Of a stretch of 64,000 nucleotides of DNA, positions 62,383 through 64,000 are shown one piece after another. The notes beneath the pieces were generated by a model that was not told the DNA's origin, searched no databases, and saw only the letters and a list, made by a program, of their open reading frames with translations. Source of the DNA: Bacteroidia bacterium (lineage in GTDB: Bacteria; Bacteroidota; Bacteroidia; Flavobacteriales; Flavobacteriaceae). A program made the translations under genes and the position numbers. The stretch spans positions 186,001-250,000 of the forward strand of contig JAUIBW010000002.1 in NCBI GenBank assembly GCA_030427585.1, written 5' to 3'. The first letter of the stretch is position 1, and each line of letters begins with the position of its first letter.

Positions 62383-62387
62383 CTTCT

Positions 62388-63755
62388 TTATTGTTTGTTT
62401 ACATGTTCATTTATTTTTTGACCAAATACTGCCTTGTAAAATTTGTCGGTCAACTTTGGTATTCCCAATTTGCCTATCCGTTGCTCGCACTCCCTGAATA
62501 CTGTTAATCGGGGTCGCGCTTCTGCGGTATCTTTGGCTTCATTTCTTTTAAATTTTTGGATTTGCTCCCGTACTATTCGTTCTAATTTTAGCGCGGTTTT
62601 GTGCGCTTTTTCAGCTTCATACCAAGGCTTGGTTCCTGTAAATCCTTTAGGGTTTTTCGGATCAAAATACCGGGAAGGAAGGGTTACAAATCGGTGCAAA
62701 GGGTCTTTTGCAATGTATTTAGCAACCAGATGGATACGATCTGTATAAACCTGATGCGTATGCTCCAGCTTTTCGTTGGATACAGGTTCGTACCACTCAT
62801 ACAACAAGGTTTTGGCAATACTACATTGTCTACTGTTTAGCCATACATCTTTGTACAAAACTTCCCTGGCCAAACTCCAAAGGGCATTGACATATTTCGA
62901 TAGGAAAGCGTGGCGGGTAGCATCACAAAAAGGGGGATTCCCTGGATTGTTTTGCCTGTTCTCAATCTCAACCGCGCCGGTTTGTCTACCCCGCACAGTA
63001 TTTTTTTCAAGTTCAGGGGCTTCCCGCCAAACATCTTTCCTTCGTGCATCTTCTTTCAAAGGGTCTTTCCTTCGTGTTTTTTTAGTTTCTTTTTTTGGTT
63101 TTTTTTCAGTAAAATCAGAAGTCGTGAGCCCCAGCGAACTCCTTTTTTCTTCTTTTTCAGTGGTTTTATCAGTTGTTATTTGAGTCAACCCCTGATCCTT
63201 GTCCAAATTCAATGACCAACTGTTTTCTAACTTATCAACAGCTATTATTCTATTATTTCTTTTATAAGTTGTTTTATAAGTGTATGAATGAGGACATTTT
63301 GTCCAATTACTTTTTTTAACTTCTTGATTATCAGTATCTGTTTTTTTATCCTCTTTGCTACACTTTTTTGCCTTATCAACACTACCAACCCCAGTTATCC
63401 ACAGTATTTTTGGGTTTATAAACAACTCATAACTGGAGTGCGAACCATGCCATATCTTACGGGTGAGCATCCCACATTCCAACAGGCGATCTATATGCCG
63501 TTGTATTGTTCTCCCGCTTGCCTGGGTGATTTTTGCCAATTGTATATTGTTGGTTCGTAAGGAAGGAAGGTTGCACGGGTCTATGGGAGTTACTTTGTTG
63601 GACTTTATAAGGGAAGCCCCGTAAATCTTAAGGATTGCCGTTGCCGTTGCCAACATGGATTGTCTGACCATTGTACCGGTCGTTTGTTGATGGCTATTGA
63701 AACGGTAGACAAACCTCTCTAACCTGTGAAATGAATTGGAATAATTAAGAATCAT
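62388..63755 (-). CDS. winged-helix DNA-binding protein, possible replication or plasmid protein
   Basis: A 455-residue protein. Residues about 62-125 form a winged helix (L-A-K-I-T-Q-A-S-G-R-T-I-Q-R-H-I-D-R-L). The middle is Lys/Glu-rich and unstructured, and the C-terminal 180 residues are helical and soluble (F-L-S-K-Y-V-N-A-L-W-S-L-A-R-E). In Bacteroidota such proteins occur in plasmids and conjugative elements as initiators or regulators. No relaxase or polymerase motif is present. It leads an operon with the glycosyltransferase. Confidence 0.5.
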   Translation of the reverse strand: MILNYSNSFHRLERFVYRFNSHQQTTGTMVRQSMLATATAILKIYGASLIKSNKVTPIDPCNLPSLRTNNIQLAKITQASGRTIQRHIDRLLECGMLTRKIWHGSHSSYELFINPKILWITGVGSVDKAKKCSKEDKKTDTDNQEVKKSNWTKCPHSYTYKTTYKRNNRIIAVDKLENSWSLNLDKDQGLTQITTDKTTEKEEKRSSLGLTTSDFTEKKPKKETKKTRRKDPLKEDARRKDVWREAPELEKNTVRGRQTGAVEIENRQNNPGNPPFCDATRHAFLSKYVNALWSLAREVLYKDVWLNSRQCSIAKTLLYEWYEPVSNEKLEHTHQVYTDRIHLVAKYIAKDPLHRFVTLPSRYFDPKNPKGFTGTKPWYEAEKAHKTALKLERIVREQIQKFKRNEAKDTAEARPRLTVFRECEQRIGKLGIPKLTDKFYKAVFGQKINEHVNKQ

Positions 63756-63862
63756 AATCGTGGTTATTTTTAAAAACTAAAAAACAAGACATAAGGAGTT
63801 GGCAGTTGTCCAAAAGCAATGGATAACCAACATCTGTTAATTTTTACTATAATGTATAATGA

Positions 63863-63994
63863 CTAATCTTCCCTTTTGAGATGTATCTTTCCGTAGTGTA
63901 CAGGGGTATCGCTCGGTCTGGTCTTACGCCTAAATACCTGTCGTATCTTTAGCAGGGCTTCTTTTTCTGATTTGTGAATCGTTACTTTTCTCAT
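63863..63994 (-). CDS. small basic protein at the window edge
   Basis: 43 residues from ATG at 63994; the frame stays open to the end of the window, so the true start could be further upstream and the gene partial. Very basic (Q-V-F-R-R-K-T-R-P-S; Y-G-K-I-H-L-K-R). No family recognised. It is transcribed in the same direction as the winged-helix gene, 107 bases upstream of it. Confidence 0.4.
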   Translation of the reverse strand: MRKVTIHKSEKEALLKIRQVFRRKTRPSDTPVHYGKIHLKRED

Positions 63995-64000
63995 GCTTTC

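Noticed and set aside
1-64000. tRNA genes
   Set aside because: I saw no cloverleaf with a GTTCGAATC-type T-arm; a covariance search would be needed to exclude one.
1-64000. Integrase, relaxase, terminase large subunit, portal or tail genes
   Set aside because: No tyrosine or serine recombinase motif, relaxase histidine cluster, or terminase/portal signature was visible in any open frame, so the element cannot be called a classical prophage, integrative conjugative element or tailed phage from this window.

Overview
The window looks like DNA from a Bacteroidota bacterium, most likely a marine Flavobacteriaceae. It is AT-rich. It carries Bacteroidota-type secreted YD-repeat/RHS proteins, an AraC regulator with a multi-spanning membrane half, -7 boxes of the TAnnTTTG kind, and a phage-style XRE regulator with a 'WLVTGQGEM' motif. 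The genus cannot be fixed from the sequence alone.

Layout. (1) 1-4.4 kb: small genes on both strands, including a phage-like XRE repressor (1481-1927) divergent from two tiny basic proteins across a promoter region with a perfect 12-bp inverted repeat, then three hairpin-forming inverted repeats and two more small ORFs. (2) 4.5-13.95 kb, plus strand: a secreted YD-repeat/PKD protein (1470 aa), an RHS protein (1178 aa) with an AT-richer variable C-terminal tip, then four small membrane or anchored proteins. Two of those are paralogues, and two near-identical terminators suggest shuffled toxin/immunity cassettes. (3) 13.98-27.9 kb, minus strand: 27 tightly packed genes. About 20 encode small proteins with one transmembrane segment at either end. 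They include an M15 peptidase, a glucosaminidase, an NlpC/P60-like hydrolase, a T7-lysozyme-type amidase that has lost its zinc ligands, two peptidoglycan-binding-like proteins, two annexin-like paralogues, a zinc protease, a membrane-anchored beta-propeller, a holin-like protein, a spanin-like overlapping pair, and a 308-aa protein with an acidic head and an Arg-rich tail that has its own intrinsic terminator. (4) 28-37.3 kb: a mixed-strand accessory island with a SEFIR/TIR-like protein, a PLD-like protein, unknown acidic proteins, a lipoprotein/membrane pair and a doubly frameshifted pseudogene. (5) 37.4-58.8 kb, minus strand, closed by a strong terminator at 37414-37451: PAPS-reductase-like protein, an FtsK/HerA/Zot-like ATPase, an orphan DnaA domain IV protein, an AAA (MoxR-like)/VWA-like pair, a strawberry-notch-type helicase (1426 aa) and a 1959-aa polyvalent protein with an internally triplicated domain and a C-terminal adenine methyltransferase. 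A 16-copy, 26-bp tandem repeat sits just upstream of the latter, followed by a small membrane protein with a C2H2 zinc finger. (6) 59-64 kb: the AraC-type regulator, then a minus-strand operon of a winged-helix protein, two unknowns and a GT4 glycosyltransferase.

Interpretation. Regions 3 and 5, split by a cargo island, together look like an undescribed tailless, membrane-containing virus (prophage or phage-plasmid) of Bacteroidota. They have a packaging-type ATPase, a capsid-like protein, many membrane-anchored proteins, several wall-degrading enzymes, DarB-like helicase/methyltransferase genes and an iteron-like array. I see no portal, large terminase, tail, integrase or relaxase. The virus reading is inference. 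The domain calls under it rest on motifs visible in the translated genes. Element ends are not resolved, and either or both could lie outside the window.
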